Assembly (NCBI GenBank): GCA_903834785.1
Contig: CAILKP010000093.1
Coordinates: 1 to 64,000, forward strand
Origin: an uncultured bacterium
GTDB lineage: Bacteria; Planctomycetota; Phycisphaerae; Phycisphaerales; UBA1924
Reading direction: 5' to 3'
Length of the DNA stretch: 64,000 bases
Positions 53,253 to 62,490 of this stretch are shown here, piece after piece. Within the stretch, counting starts at the first letter, position 1. Each line of letters starts with the position of its first letter. The translations under genes and the position numbers were made by a program. The notes under the pieces are model-generated. The model saw only the letters and a list, made by a program, of their open reading frames with translations, searched no databases and was not told the origin of the DNA.

Positions 53253-53382
53253 GGTGGTGCTCCGCAAGAAGGCGGTCTGGTACGGTCCCACGTGGGCCGA
53301 ACCAAATGCCGCGTGCTGAGCGTACGGATCCGGCGGGTCGAAAGTGCGGCCGAACGTGGCGGATCACCATACTCTCGCGATC

Positions 53383-54468
53383 ATGAATCCTTCGATTCAA
53401 ACGAGTGTGCCGGCGTATCCCTGGCTTTCGCGGCGGAGTTTTCTGGCCGGGTCCGCTCTGGCTGCCGCAGCTGTGGCTTCCGGCGGACTGCTCGCGGGCT
53501 GCCGCGGATCCGGAGCTGGGACGGAATCCGTCACGTTGTACAGCTCGGTGGACTCCGAGGTGCTCACGCCGCTTCTGGCTGAGTTCACCAGGGCAACCGG
53601 TGTACGGGTGGATGCCGTAGGTGACACGGAGGCGACCAAGAGTGCGGGGCTGACTGCCAGGATCATTGCTGAGGCTGGACAGCCCCGGGCTGACATCTTC
53701 TGGTCCTCCGAAGCCCTCGCGCTGGCGGACCTGGCTGAGCGGGGCCTTTTGGCTCCCGGGGTTGTGCCGCCGGCGGATGACTGGCCGGCCACGCTCCTCG
53801 GCCGCGGTGGCACGTGGTTGGGTATGGGGCTCCGCGTGCGGCAGATGGTGTTTTCGACTGCGCGAGTCAATCCCAGCGAGTTGCCGGCAACGCTTGAGGA
53901 CATGGCTGACCGCAGCACGTTCAAGGGGCGGATCGGTATCGCTCGTCCGGCTTTCGGCACCACCCGGGGCCACATGGCCTGGCTTCTCATGGCCCTCGGC
54001 CCCGCTCGATTCGAGAAGTGGCTGGGCGGGCTCAAGGCCAACGACGTTCGGCTGCTCGATGGCAATGCCGCCGTGGTCAGGGCGGTGTCGACCGGTCTCA
54101 TTGATGTCGGGTTGACCGACTCGGACGATGTGCTCAGCGGGATACGGCAGTCCTGGCCTGTGGCCGGTCGCTCCCTGCCGGCATCGGCGGAGATCGGTTG
54201 TCTCATGGTGCCCAACACCATCGGGCTGATCGCGGGTCGCCCGGCCAGCGCTGGGGTGCAGATTCTTCTCGCCTGGCTGACTTCGGGGGCGGCAGAACGT
54301 GCGCTAGCCGCCTCTGAGGCAGCTGCGATCCCGGTGGCCGACTATCAGGCCAAACACAGTGGGGGAGCAGTCGCCCTGCCGGATCGTCCCGAACTGCCGG
54401 ACTGGCGGCAGGTCCTGCTGCATGCTGGCCCGGCGCTGTCGCTGTGCGACTCGGTTCTCGGAGCCTGA
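53383..54468 (+). CDS. Fe(III)-type ABC transporter substrate-binding lipoprotein
   Basis: The 361-residue protein has a twin-arginine-like signal (SRRSFLAGSALAAAA) with lipobox LLAGC at about residue 40. The mature part is a type II periplasmic binding protein of the ferric/thiamine-type group: VTLYSSVDSEVLTPLLAEFTRATGVRVD, then ADIFWSSEA, and the C-terminal domain with AVSTGLIDVGLTDSDD. It should bring a metal or small anion to a permease. No permease or ATPase gene is adjacent, so it is orphan in this window. Confidence 0.85.
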   Translation: MNPSIQTSVPAYPWLSRRSFLAGSALAAAAVASGGLLAGCRGSGAGTESVTLYSSVDSEVLTPLLAEFTRATGVRVDAVGDTEATKSAGLTARIIAEAGQPRADIFWSSEALALADLAERGLLAPGVVPPADDWPATLLGRGGTWLGMGLRVRQMVFSTARVNPSELPATLEDMADRSTFKGRIGIARPAFGTTRGHMAWLLMALGPARFEKWLGGLKANDVRLLDGNAAVVRAVSTGLIDVGLTDSDDVLSGIRQSWPVAGRSLPASAEIGCLMVPNTIGLIAGRPASAGVQILLAWLTSGAAERALAASEAAAIPVADYQAKHSGGAVALPDRPELPDWRQVLLHAGPALSLCDSVLGA

Positions 54469-54630
54469 GCCGCACCGCCCGACTCCGGCTGCGCTTGGCC
54501 GGACTTGTCGTGCAAGCGAAGGCCGGTTCCGGCCGAATCAGTCCGGTGGGTGTCCGGCAAACGACGGATGCACGTACACTAGAAGCTCTGGCCGCGGGTT
54601 ATCGCACCCGGACGCAAGGACAGCCGCCGC

Positions 54631-55506
54631 ATGACGCACTCGCTTAGTTTCACCACGCTCAACCGCCGCTGGCTCACCAAGATGATCGTCCTGATCATCG
54701 CGTTCACGGCGTTCGGATGCTGGGGCTTGTACGACGCGTTCTACCTCTACCCCAAGCGTGGCCGCGAGTACGCGCAGGATCGCGAGAAAGTGTATCTGGA
54801 GCGTCTCAGCGCGCCGCCCGGCAAGCTCGCGGAAGCGTCAGTCGCCGATCCCAAGGCCGTCTTCGAATCGCTCGAGCAGCGGGAAAAGGAACTGCTCGAG
54901 GCCGAGGCGGAGTTCGGCAAGAAGCTATCCAGCACTGACAAGGCCGATAAAGCGGACGCCGAGGTGCGACTGATGCCCAAGGCCATCGAATACGCCCGTT
55001 TTGATTGGCTCAGAGCCCATCGCAACGCATGGACGCTCACCCCCGAGCACACGACAGTTCCGCAACCCGCCGAGCGGCTCAAGGAGCTGACCACTGTTCT
55101 CAACAGCCAGGACAAGGCAGTTCCATTGGATCGATACGACATGTACATCCAGTGGGGCTACATGATCGTGGGCTTCGCCCTCACGGTTGCGTTCATCGGC
55201 CATGTGGCCCGGACCAAGCTGACCCGGTTCGCCTTCGATTCAGCGACCAACACCCTGACGCTGCCCGGGGGGGCCACCATTGCCGCCGCAGATCTGGTGG
55301 AACTTGACCGCCGCAAGTGGCACAAGTTCTATGTCACGCTGATTACTCGCGATGGAAAGAGCCACGAACTCGATTTGTACCGGTTCGATCCACTTGAGGA
55401 TTGGGTGCTGGTGATGGAGAAGGCAGCAGGACTGAGCAAACCAGAAGTCACCGAGGATGACGCCGACGCTGACGCTGCCGAGGTCACCCCCGGCAGCGGC
55501 GTCTGA
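54631..55506 (+). CDS. Two-helix membrane protein with long extracytoplasmic coiled region
   Basis: The 291-residue protein has one helix at about residues 17-37, a charged Glu/Lys/Ala-rich coiled segment of about 130 residues (EQREKELLEAEAEFGKKL), and a second helix at about 172-192. A small beta-rich cytoplasmic domain follows (FDSATNTLTLPGGATIAAADLVELDRRKWHKFYVTLITRDGKSHELDLYRFDP) and an acidic tail. That domain has the look of a PH-like or YcxB-type module. No family is recognised. It stands alone, 162 nt after the binding-protein gene, and the next gene is the opposing tRNA-Leu. Confidence 0.6.
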   Translation: MTHSLSFTTLNRRWLTKMIVLIIAFTAFGCWGLYDAFYLYPKRGREYAQDREKVYLERLSAPPGKLAEASVADPKAVFESLEQREKELLEAEAEFGKKLSSTDKADKADAEVRLMPKAIEYARFDWLRAHRNAWTLTPEHTTVPQPAERLKELTTVLNSQDKAVPLDRYDMYIQWGYMIVGFALTVAFIGHVARTKLTRFAFDSATNTLTLPGGATIAAADLVELDRRKWHKFYVTLITRDGKSHELDLYRFDPLEDWVLVMEKAAGLSKPEVTEDDADADAAEVTPGSGV

Positions 55507-55560
55507 GCCGATCGTTCAGATCGTCGGCAAGAGCAGTCTGGGGAGTCATGAAGCCAAAAG

Positions 55561-55597
55561 CGATCAGACCCGTTCGGATTCCGAACGGGTCTGATCG
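55561..55597 (-). terminator. Intrinsic terminator of tRNA-Leu
   Basis: A perfect 17-bp inverted repeat (CGATCAGACCCGTTCGG / CCGAACGGGTCTGATCG, 3-nt loop) lies 3 nt beyond the tRNA end. Read on the minus strand it is followed by CTTTTGG, so it fits termination of the tRNA transcript. Confidence 0.85.
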
Positions 55598-55600
55598 TAA

Positions 55601-55684
55601 TGCCCAGGAGAGGACTTGAACCTCCATGCCGGTGAAGGCGCTACCACCTCAAGGTAGTGCGTCTGCCAATTTCGCCACCTGGGC
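55601..55684 (-). tRNA. tRNA-Leu (anticodon GAG)
   Basis: The minus-strand 84-nt sequence forms a class II tRNA: acceptor GCCCAGG / CCTGGGC, D arm GGCGAAATTGGCAGACGC, anticodon stem CTACC / GGTAG with loop TTGAGGT (anticodon GAG, reading CUC/CUU), a long variable arm and T arm with GGTTCAAGTC. The discriminator is A; CCA is not encoded. Confidence 0.95.
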
Positions 55685-55979
55685 GATCGGGGAGGGAGTT
55701 TAGTGCCCTCCGGCGCGGATGTCGAGCCCCAAAGCAACTCTCATGTGGTTTCTGGACGGGTGGACAGTCTCGCGGGCGGCGGGGGGTTTACCCGGTGCAG
55801 GCGGGCAGCTTTCGGCCCGTCACGGACCGGCGGTCTGTCTTGAGTGTTTCCGGAAGAATGCCATCAGGGTCTCAACTGGCCCTGACGGAGGATCGATATC
55901 CCCAGAGACCGGTTCTCGCTCTCCGGTCAGGCCGGAGCAGTCGGTCGACGGGGAGCCCCACCTATACACGGATGCCGCC

Positions 55980-57125
55980 ATGTCCAGCAGCAGCAACAAC
56001 CCCGGCCCAGGTCAAGCAGGCGGGTCTCCGCGGTCGGGAGGCACAGGTGCCGCACCGATCAGAGTACTGATCGTCGATGACTCAGCCTTCATGCGACAGG
56101 CCCTGCGGGGCATCCTGTCGGCGGATCCTGAAATTCAAGTGCTCGACGCGGCCCGCAACGGTCAGGAGGGCATTGACAAGGCCAAGACACTCAAGCCGGA
56201 CGTTGTCACGCTGGACATCGAAATGCCCGTCATGGACGGGTTGACCGCTCTGCAGAAGATTCGGACGGCATGCACCCCTGCACCAGCCGTGCTGATGTGC
56301 TCCACGTTGACCAAAGCCGGGAGCCGCGAGACTCTCAAGGCCCTGCGGCTTGGGGCAGCGGACTTCATCGAAAAGCACCCCGATGCCCTTGGCTCTCGTG
56401 ACCAGGCTGCGCGGGATCAACTGCTCGCCAAAATCAAGGCGATCGGGCACGGTGCCCGAAGCCGCTCGACGCTGCTGGCCTCACCCCCGCCGCCGCGGCC
56501 TTCGCGCCCGCCCACGCCGCCGATGGTGGGCGGGCTGGACTGCATCGTCATCGGCTCAAGCACGGGCGGGCCGCCGGTGCTCGAGACGCTTGTCGCGGGT
56601 CTGACGCCCGGAGCGAACTGCCCGCCGGTGGTTATTGCCCAGCACATGCCAGCCATGTTCACGGCATCACTGGCCGAGCGGCTCGACGAACTTGGAGGCG
56701 TCCGCGTGGTGCACGCCGAGGACGGAATGCGCCTGCAGCCGGGCACGGCTTACGTCAGCCCGGGCGGCAAGCAGACGCAGATCACGGGTCGTGCTGGCGG
56801 TGCAACGCTGGCCGTTGGTGAAGAGCCGGCGAACATGCTGTACCGGCCGTGCGTTAACGTGCTGTTCTGGTCGGCTGCCAGGGTGTTCGGACGAAAGCTG
56901 CTCGGGGTCATCTGCACGGGCATGGGCGACGACGGCATGCTGGGAGCCAAGGAACTCGTGGCCTGCGGCGGAACTGTCTGGGCCCAGGAGGGTTCGACCT
57001 GTGTGGTCTACGGCATGCCGCGGGCGGTTGTTCAGCCCGGGATCGCCTCCGAAGCGATGTCGCCGGAAGAACTGGCCGCGCAGCTCGGGGTGCTGACGAA
57101 CAGATCATCCAGCAAGGCTGCGTGA
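55980..57125 (+). CDS. cheB: Chemotaxis protein-glutamate methylesterase CheB
   Basis: CheB demethylates and deamidates receptor glutamates when phosphorylated. The chosen ATG gives 381 residues; 87 upstream open codons are unlike coding sequence. The receiver domain has LIVDDSAFMRQ, the phospho-Asp in VTLDIEMPVMDG, STLT and the Lys in IEKHP, where the usual KP is KH. A Pro-rich linker leads to the esterase domain with the Ser of GSSTGGPP, the His of QHMP and the Asp in GMGDDGMLGAKEL. It heads the chemotaxis operon, 239 nt before cheW. Confidence 0.95.
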   Translation: MSSSSNNPGPGQAGGSPRSGGTGAAPIRVLIVDDSAFMRQALRGILSADPEIQVLDAARNGQEGIDKAKTLKPDVVTLDIEMPVMDGLTALQKIRTACTPAPAVLMCSTLTKAGSRETLKALRLGAADFIEKHPDALGSRDQAARDQLLAKIKAIGHGARSRSTLLASPPPPRPSRPPTPPMVGGLDCIVIGSSTGGPPVLETLVAGLTPGANCPPVVIAQHMPAMFTASLAERLDELGGVRVVHAEDGMRLQPGTAYVSPGGKQTQITGRAGGATLAVGEEPANMLYRPCVNVLFWSAARVFGRKLLGVICTGMGDDGMLGAKELVACGGTVWAQEGSTCVVYGMPRAVVQPGIASEAMSPEELAAQLGVLTNRSSSKAA

Positions 57126-57364
57126 AGCGGCGCGGGGAACCGCGACTCGGAACCGGGGACAAGCACGTGTGGGATGTGGTGCGTATCGGATAAGCCGAAG
57201 CACCGGGGTGCGATTCGTGGCGGCGACATCAAGCCGCACCGGATGACGACCGATACGGCTGATCAGGGAGAGATCCTGCGGCCGACCGGTCGCCAAGAGC
57301 AACGAACATGTCACGGGTGGTTGGGTGTGTCACGAACTGTAACGCTGAGCTAAGGAGCTGAATA

Positions 57365-57853
57365 ATGGCCGGTAATGAGAACAGTAAGTCCAAGGTTTCG
57401 GTTGATGGCACTGAACTTCAGCTGGTGACCTTCGGTCTCGGCGTCGAGGAGTTTGCCGTCGACATCCTGGCCGTCCAGGAAATCAACCGGATGATGACTC
57501 TCACGCGCGTGCCCTCAAGCCCGGCCGAGGTCGAGGGCGTGATCAACCTGCGTGGCAAGATCATCCCCGTGATCGACCTCCGCAAGCGGTTCGGGCTCCC
57601 CGCCAACGAGCACAGTGAGCAGTCGCGGATCGTCGTGGTGGAAGTCCACGGCCGCGTGATCGGCTTCATCGTCGATCGCGTCAGCGAGGTGCTTCGCATC
57701 AACAGCAAGATCGTCGAGCCGGCCCCGCCGATGGCGTGCTCGGTCGACAGCGACTTCATCGCCGGTGTGGGCAAGCTCGAGGACCGTCTGCTGATCCTTC
57801 TGGACCTGCAGAAACTGTTCAACAAGAACGAGGTCGGCGCCATGGCCGTCTGA
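57365..57853 (+). CDS. cheW: Chemotaxis coupling protein CheW
   Basis: CheW links receptors to CheA. The 162-residue protein shows the SH3-like fold signatures LVTFGLGVEEFAVDILAVQEI, VEGVINLRGKIIPVIDLRKRFG, VVEVHGRVIGFIVDRVSEVL and a C-terminal LLILLDLQKLF. AAGGAG is 8 nt upstream of the ATG. Two TGTCACG repeats, 19 nt apart, lie in the 239-nt gap before it and could be an operator, without proof. It precedes cheR by 106 nt. Confidence 0.97.
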   Translation: MAGNENSKSKVSVDGTELQLVTFGLGVEEFAVDILAVQEINRMMTLTRVPSSPAEVEGVINLRGKIIPVIDLRKRFGLPANEHSEQSRIVVVEVHGRVIGFIVDRVSEVLRINSKIVEPAPPMACSVDSDFIAGVGKLEDRLLILLDLQKLFNKNEVGAMAV

Positions 57854-57959
57854 TCGGTCCGACAACGACCCCCGTCCTCAGCTGATACCTGACCTTCCGG
57901 ACCCGCGGCCTGATCGCCGGCGGTAGCTGTGCAACGCACGTCCTCCTCGAGATCTCGCG

Positions 57960-58892
57960 ATGAATGAAGCAACGTCCGCCCCGAAGATGAGTGACGAGCA
58001 GTTCGCCAGCCTGCGGCGAATCATCTACGACCGCTCGGGCATCCATTTCCCGGACAACAAGAAGTACGTGCTGGAGTCGCGCCTCGGGCGTCGGCTCGAG
58101 GAGATGGAGATCGATGATTACGATCAGTACATCACATTCCTGACCACCGGCCCGTACCGGGACGATGAGTTTCAGGAGATGTTCAACAAGATCACCATCA
58201 ACGAAACCTCGTTCTTCCGCAACGAGCCCCAGTTGGATGTGTTCGAGACGAACTTCCTTCCTAGGCTCCTGGAGTCCAGGGCAAGCACCAAACGGCTCCG
58301 ACTCTGGTCGGCGGCGTGCTCGAGCGGCGAGGAGCCCTACACGCTGGCAATGCAGGTTCACCGATCACTCGGAATCCGCATGATGGACTGGCGGATCGAG
58401 ATCCTCGGCAGCGATATCAGCGAGAATATCCTGAATATGGCCCAGGCCGGGCGCTACACCGACTATGCCATGCGGACGACGCCGCCGCTGGTCAAGAGCC
58501 GCTACTTCAAGCAGGAGGGGGCCAACTGGATCATCGACCCGACGATCAAGTCGATGGTCACGTTCCAACTGCACAACCTCAAGGACCGGCTGGCCGCCAA
58601 ACGATTCGGCAAGTTTGATGTGATCTTCTGCCGCAACGTGATGATCTATTTTGATGACCAGATGCGAGAGCAGGTGGTCAACACCTTCGCCGATCAGCTC
58701 AACGATGACGGGGTGCTGTTTATCGGCCACTCCGAAACGCTGCGCGGCCTGAAGACTCCTTTCGAGCAGTGCACGCTGCCGCAGGGATTCTGCTACACCA
58801 AAGGCAAGCCCGCTGCTTCGGGAACCACACCGGCTTCTGCGTTTCCCGCCGCTGCCGCCCGCCCGGCTGTGCCCGGCCTGAAGCTGACCTGA
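57960..58892 (+). CDS. cheR: Chemotaxis protein methyltransferase CheR
   Basis: CheR methylates receptor glutamates with SAM. The 310-residue protein has the N-terminal helical domain (FASLRRIIYDRSGIHF, KKYVLESRLGRRLEE), then the SAM-binding domain with the NETSFFRNEPQL segment, WSAACSSGEEPYTLAM, DISENIL, and DVIFCRNVMIYFDDQM, GVLFIGHSE. The last about 40 residues are Ala/Pro-rich and have no counterpart in E. coli CheR. It lies between cheW and cheA. Confidence 0.97.
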   Translation: MNEATSAPKMSDEQFASLRRIIYDRSGIHFPDNKKYVLESRLGRRLEEMEIDDYDQYITFLTTGPYRDDEFQEMFNKITINETSFFRNEPQLDVFETNFLPRLLESRASTKRLRLWSAACSSGEEPYTLAMQVHRSLGIRMMDWRIEILGSDISENILNMAQAGRYTDYAMRTTPPLVKSRYFKQEGANWIIDPTIKSMVTFQLHNLKDRLAAKRFGKFDVIFCRNVMIYFDDQMREQVVNTFADQLNDDGVLFIGHSETLRGLKTPFEQCTLPQGFCYTKGKPAASGTTPASAFPAAAARPAVPGLKLT

Positions 58893-58947
58893 ACGAGCTC
58901 ACGAGTTATCCGACCGACTGAAGAACTGCCTGCTCCGGAGATGTCCC

Positions 58948-61308
58948 TTGTCATCCATGTCACTTGACCCTGAACTAATGCAGGACTTTCTCACGGAGTC
59001 CGGCGAGTTGCTCGAACAGCTCGACCAGGACCTGATCCGTCTGGAGACCGCGCCGACAGATCCGGAGCTGCTGAATCAGGTCTTCCGCGCACTCCACACG
59101 ATCAAGGGTTCAGCCTCGTTCCTGACCCTGACGAACCTGGTTGCCATCGCCCATGCCGCCGAGAGCGCCCTCAACGCCGCTCGTAACAAGGTGATCACCG
59201 TCGACCGCGTGATGATGGACGGCCTGCTGGCTGCAGTGGACATTCTCAAGAAGCAGTTCGATGATATTCGGGGCGGGCGCGACCTGACCCCGGCCTCCGC
59301 CGAGCTCGTCGCAACGCTGACGGTGTACGGCGAGGGCAAAGTTCCCGGTGTCGGATCGGTTGCAGCAGCGGCCGGGGCAACGCCCTCAGTGCCATCTCCC
59401 GCAGCACCGGAGCCGGCCGCGCCTGTCGCCACGGCGGTCAGCCAGGCCACAGGTGATCGCGATCTTGATCTTCCACCCGGCAAGGCCGAGCTGCTGGACT
59501 TCCTGGTTGCGGACTTGAATGCAACGCTCGAGCAGGTCGAGGCGGCTGTCAAGTCGCTTGCAGCCGAGGGCCCGGGATCCACGGTCTCAGCCCAGCTGGC
59601 CGATCAGTGCGCTGCGCTCACACGGTCTGTTGACTTCTTTGACTTTGACGCGATGACCAAGGTGGTGCGCAGCCTCGGCGAGTATGCCACCGCCGCATCT
59701 GCCGCGGCGGACGATCAGCTCCGTGAGATGTCCGGTGTGGCCGAGGAAGCCATCGCCCTGCTTCGTAAGCAGAGTGCCGGTCTCTCGCAGAAGAAGCTTC
59801 TTGACCTTCCAGTTGACGCGTTCATCGACTCGTTCCATGCCGCCATGGGTACCGGGGCCGTTGCAGCCCCGGGCACACATCCGGCAGATGGGCCTGCAGT
59901 GCCGCCAGCCGATGCGCCTGGGGTTGGTCATGAACCTGCGGACGACGTCTCAGTGGCTGCCGCGCCCATCGGGACAGCGCCAGCCGCAGCTGCCCAGACT
60001 CCCGTTGCTCCCGAGCAGTACGAAACCGCCACACCGGTGGAGCACGCCCCGGCACCATCGGCCGGCAAGGACGGGCGTGAGTCAAAGGAACACGCTAAGG
60101 AAGTTGCCGGCGATCAGACGATCCGTGTTGAGGTCGGTCGGCTTGAGTCGCTGCTGAATCTGGTGGGCGAGCTGGTTCTGCAGAAGAATCGTGTCTCGGC
60201 CCTGGCCCGCCAGCTTGCTGTGCACGATGCGACGCCACAGGACATGCGTGAGAGCTTCACGCAGGCTTACGGCTCTCTGGATCGGGTGACCAGCGACCTG
60301 CAGGCGGCGGTCATGAAGACCCGAATGCAGCCGCTGGAAAAAATCTTCGGCAAGTATCCGCGCATCATCCGCGATCTTGCCCGCAAGCTTGGCAAGCAGA
60401 TCAACCTGGTCATCGAGGGTGGCGAAACTGAAGTCGACAAGTCCGTGATCGAGGAACTTGGCGATCCGCTGGTTCACCTCATCCGCAACTCGTGTGACCA
60501 CGGCATTGAGCTGCCGGATGTCCGCACCAGGACGGGCAAGACTGAACTCGGCACGGTTCGGTTGCGGGCCTGCCACCGTGGCAGCCACGTGCAGATCCTC
60601 ATCAGCGACGATGGCAAGGGGCTGGGCAAGGAGAAGATCGTCGAGAAGGCGATCGAGAAGGGTCTGTACACCGCTGAGCAGCTGGCGCAGATGTCCGAGA
60701 AGGACATCTACCGGATCATCTTCGCCGCAGGATTCTCGACAGCGGACAAGATCTCCGACGTTTCCGGCCGCGGCGTCGGCATGGACGTTGTCCGGACCAA
60801 CATCGAGAAGCTCAAGGGCACCATCGAGCTCTACAGCGAGCCGGGCAAGGGAACCACTGTCGAGATTCTCATCCCGCTGACTGTGGCCATCATGTCCGCC
60901 ATGATGGTGGGTGTGGGCGACGAGATCTACGCAGTGCCGCTCTCCAACATCGTCGAGATTGTCCGTCCTGAAGCCGAACAGCTTGCAAGCATCACACAGC
61001 GTCCCGTGCTGCGACTCCGCGATCGGGTTCTTCCGCTGCTCTCGGCTGCAGACTTGTTCAGCGTTCCGCCGGAGAAGGCGGGTAAGGCGCCGTTTGCCGT
61101 TGTCCTGGAGCTGTCAGATAAGACCGTCGGCCTTCTGGTTGACCGCCTTATCGGCCAGCAGGAAATCGTGATCAAGCCGCTCAACGAGATGCTCGATAAG
61201 GGAGGACCTGTATCCGGGGCCACCGTCCGGGACGACGGCGGAGTCTCCCTGATCGTTGATATCGCCCGGCTATTCCAGATCGCCGAGCAGCGCACCGGGC
61301 GTAGCTAA
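58948..61308 (+). CDS. cheA: Chemotaxis histidine kinase CheA
   Basis: CheA phosphorylates CheY and CheB in response to receptors. The 786-residue protein starts at a TTG with GGAG seven nt upstream (an ATG three codons later is too far from the site). The P1 domain has the phospho-His50 in ALHTIKGSASF. A Pro/Ala-rich stretch (about residues 130-380) with a second helical Hpt-like segment (about 175-285) replaces the usual P2. Then come the P3 dimerization helices, the HATPase (HLIRNSCDHGIELPD, DDGKGL, GRGVGMDVV) and the CheW-like P5. In the segment at about 175-285 I see no clear HxxKG. Confidence 0.95.
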   Translation: MSSMSLDPELMQDFLTESGELLEQLDQDLIRLETAPTDPELLNQVFRALHTIKGSASFLTLTNLVAIAHAAESALNAARNKVITVDRVMMDGLLAAVDILKKQFDDIRGGRDLTPASAELVATLTVYGEGKVPGVGSVAAAAGATPSVPSPAAPEPAAPVATAVSQATGDRDLDLPPGKAELLDFLVADLNATLEQVEAAVKSLAAEGPGSTVSAQLADQCAALTRSVDFFDFDAMTKVVRSLGEYATAASAAADDQLREMSGVAEEAIALLRKQSAGLSQKKLLDLPVDAFIDSFHAAMGTGAVAAPGTHPADGPAVPPADAPGVGHEPADDVSVAAAPIGTAPAAAAQTPVAPEQYETATPVEHAPAPSAGKDGRESKEHAKEVAGDQTIRVEVGRLESLLNLVGELVLQKNRVSALARQLAVHDATPQDMRESFTQAYGSLDRVTSDLQAAVMKTRMQPLEKIFGKYPRIIRDLARKLGKQINLVIEGGETEVDKSVIEELGDPLVHLIRNSCDHGIELPDVRTRTGKTELGTVRLRACHRGSHVQILISDDGKGLGKEKIVEKAIEKGLYTAEQLAQMSEKDIYRIIFAAGFSTADKISDVSGRGVGMDVVRTNIEKLKGTIELYSEPGKGTTVEILIPLTVAIMSAMMVGVGDEIYAVPLSNIVEIVRPEAEQLASITQRPVLRLRDRVLPLLSAADLFSVPPEKAGKAPFAVVLELSDKTVGLLVDRLIGQQEIVIKPLNEMLDKGGPVSGATVRDDGGVSLIVDIARLFQIAEQRTGRS

Positions 61309-61420
61309 GCAATCGCCGGCTGTTGCAGACGGTCTTCCCCGGTACCGTCGAGTTCCCCGAAGTTACCAGAACCAATGACCCGTGACTGTTTGCGGGAAGC
61401 ACTCAACCCCGAGGCAATGT

Positions 61421-61930
61421 ATGGATCCAGCACTGATCACGCCTTTTATCGCGAGCATCCAGAACGTCTTCTCGACGATGATGCAGCTGCCCGTGACGAT
61501 CAAGGAGCCGACACTCAAGAAGACCCCGGAGACGACCTACGACGTCTCAGGCATCATCGGTATGTCCGGTGACGTGGTCGGCTCGGTCGTGCTGAGCTTC
61601 CCGAAGCAGACTGCGGTCCGCCTCGTGACGCTCTTCACGGGCACCGAGATGGCACCCGACAGCCCGGACTTCCCCGATGCGGTCGGTGAACTGTCGAACA
61701 TGGTCTCCGGCAACGCCAAGGGCATGTTCAGCGGCAAGCGCAAGGTTCAGATCTCCTGCCCGTCGGTTGTGATCGGGATGGGCCACACAGTGTCCCGCCC
61801 GCGCGACATCCCGTGCGTGGCGATCCCATGCTCGTGCGACTGCGGCGATTTCGTAGTCGAGATCTGCGTTCAGGAGCGGCCCCCGGCGGCTGCTTCACCG
61901 GCCCCGACCGCCGCTTCCGCCGCCGGTTAA
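61421..61930 (+). CDS. cheX: CheX-like CheY-P phosphatase
   Basis: The 169-residue protein is a single CheC/CheX/FliY-type domain. It has the paired-helix motif with Glu and Asn (DAVGELSNMVSGNAKGMF) that removes phosphate from CheY-P. I call CheX rather than CheC because only one such motif is present and the length fits. The chosen ATG has GAGG six nt upstream; the frame opens earlier at a GTG. The last 20 residues are Ala/Pro-rich. It lies between cheA and cheY. Confidence 0.88.
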   Translation: MDPALITPFIASIQNVFSTMMQLPVTIKEPTLKKTPETTYDVSGIIGMSGDVVGSVVLSFPKQTAVRLVTLFTGTEMAPDSPDFPDAVGELSNMVSGNAKGMFSGKRKVQISCPSVVIGMGHTVSRPRDIPCVAIPCSCDCGDFVVEICVQERPPAAASPAPTAASAAG

Positions 61931-62040
61931 GAGTTCCATCTGGTCCGTCTGTGCCGAGTCTGGTCCCAGAGGGACCCGGCCGGCCGGACAAGTGCCCGCC
62001 ATTCCGAGTCGATACACACGATCAACGCAAGAGGTAGACC

Positions 62041-62454
62041 ATGCCAGGTGCAGTCAGCAACGCCGCTCTGATCGGCAACAAGAACATGAAGGTTCTGCTC
62101 ATCGACGACTCCCGTACGATGCGGAACATCCAGAAATCCGTCCTCTCCCAGCTGGGCCTGACCCAGATCGAGGAGGCGTGCGACGGCCAGGACGCTTTGT
62201 CCAAGGTCGGTGCGTTCCAGCCCGAACTCATCCTCGTGGACTGGAACATGCCCAACATGGACGGGCTCTCGTTCGTCAAGGCCTATCGGCAGCTCAACAA
62301 GCAGACGCCGATGATCATGGTGACCACCGAGAGTGAGAAGTCTCGCGTCATCGAGGCCATCAAGGCCGGCGTGAACAACTACGTCATCAAGCCCTTCACG
62401 CCCGACCTGCTGGCCCAGCGAATCGGCGAAACCCTCTCCAAGAAAGCCGCCTGA
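62041..62454 (+). CDS. cheY: Chemotaxis response regulator CheY
   Basis: This 137-residue single receiver domain carries signal from CheA to FliM/FliN. It shows LLIDDSRTMRNI (acidic pair Asp22/Asp23), the phospho-Asp67 in LILVDWNMPNMDG, the Thr of MVTTES and the Lys of VIKPF. GAGG lies six nt upstream of the ATG. The first 15 residues are an extension beyond the usual start of the domain. The C-ring protein FliN is encoded at 26943-27521, so the motor end of the pathway is also in the window. Confidence 0.97.
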   Translation: MPGAVSNAALIGNKNMKVLLIDDSRTMRNIQKSVLSQLGLTQIEEACDGQDALSKVGAFQPELILVDWNMPNMDGLSFVKAYRQLNKQTPMIMVTTESEKSRVIEAIKAGVNNYVIKPFTPDLLAQRIGETLSKKAA

Positions 62455-62490
62455 CCCTGGTTGGACGGGCGGCGGTGTTGCGGTGACACG

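Noticed and set aside
49596-55799. Shared 13-mer GGGGTTTACCCGG near 49596 and 55787
   Set aside because: One shared 13-mer is expected by chance in 64 kb of GC-rich sequence, and no common structure surrounds it.
57190-57205. Sigma-28 (FliA) promoter-like TCGGATAA before cheW
   Set aside because: The -10 resembles GCCGATAA, but no TAAA-type -35 element lies at the right distance.
57309-57334. TGTCACG direct repeats before cheW
   Set aside because: Two 7-mers 19 nt apart are a plausible operator but too short to support a feature without other sites.
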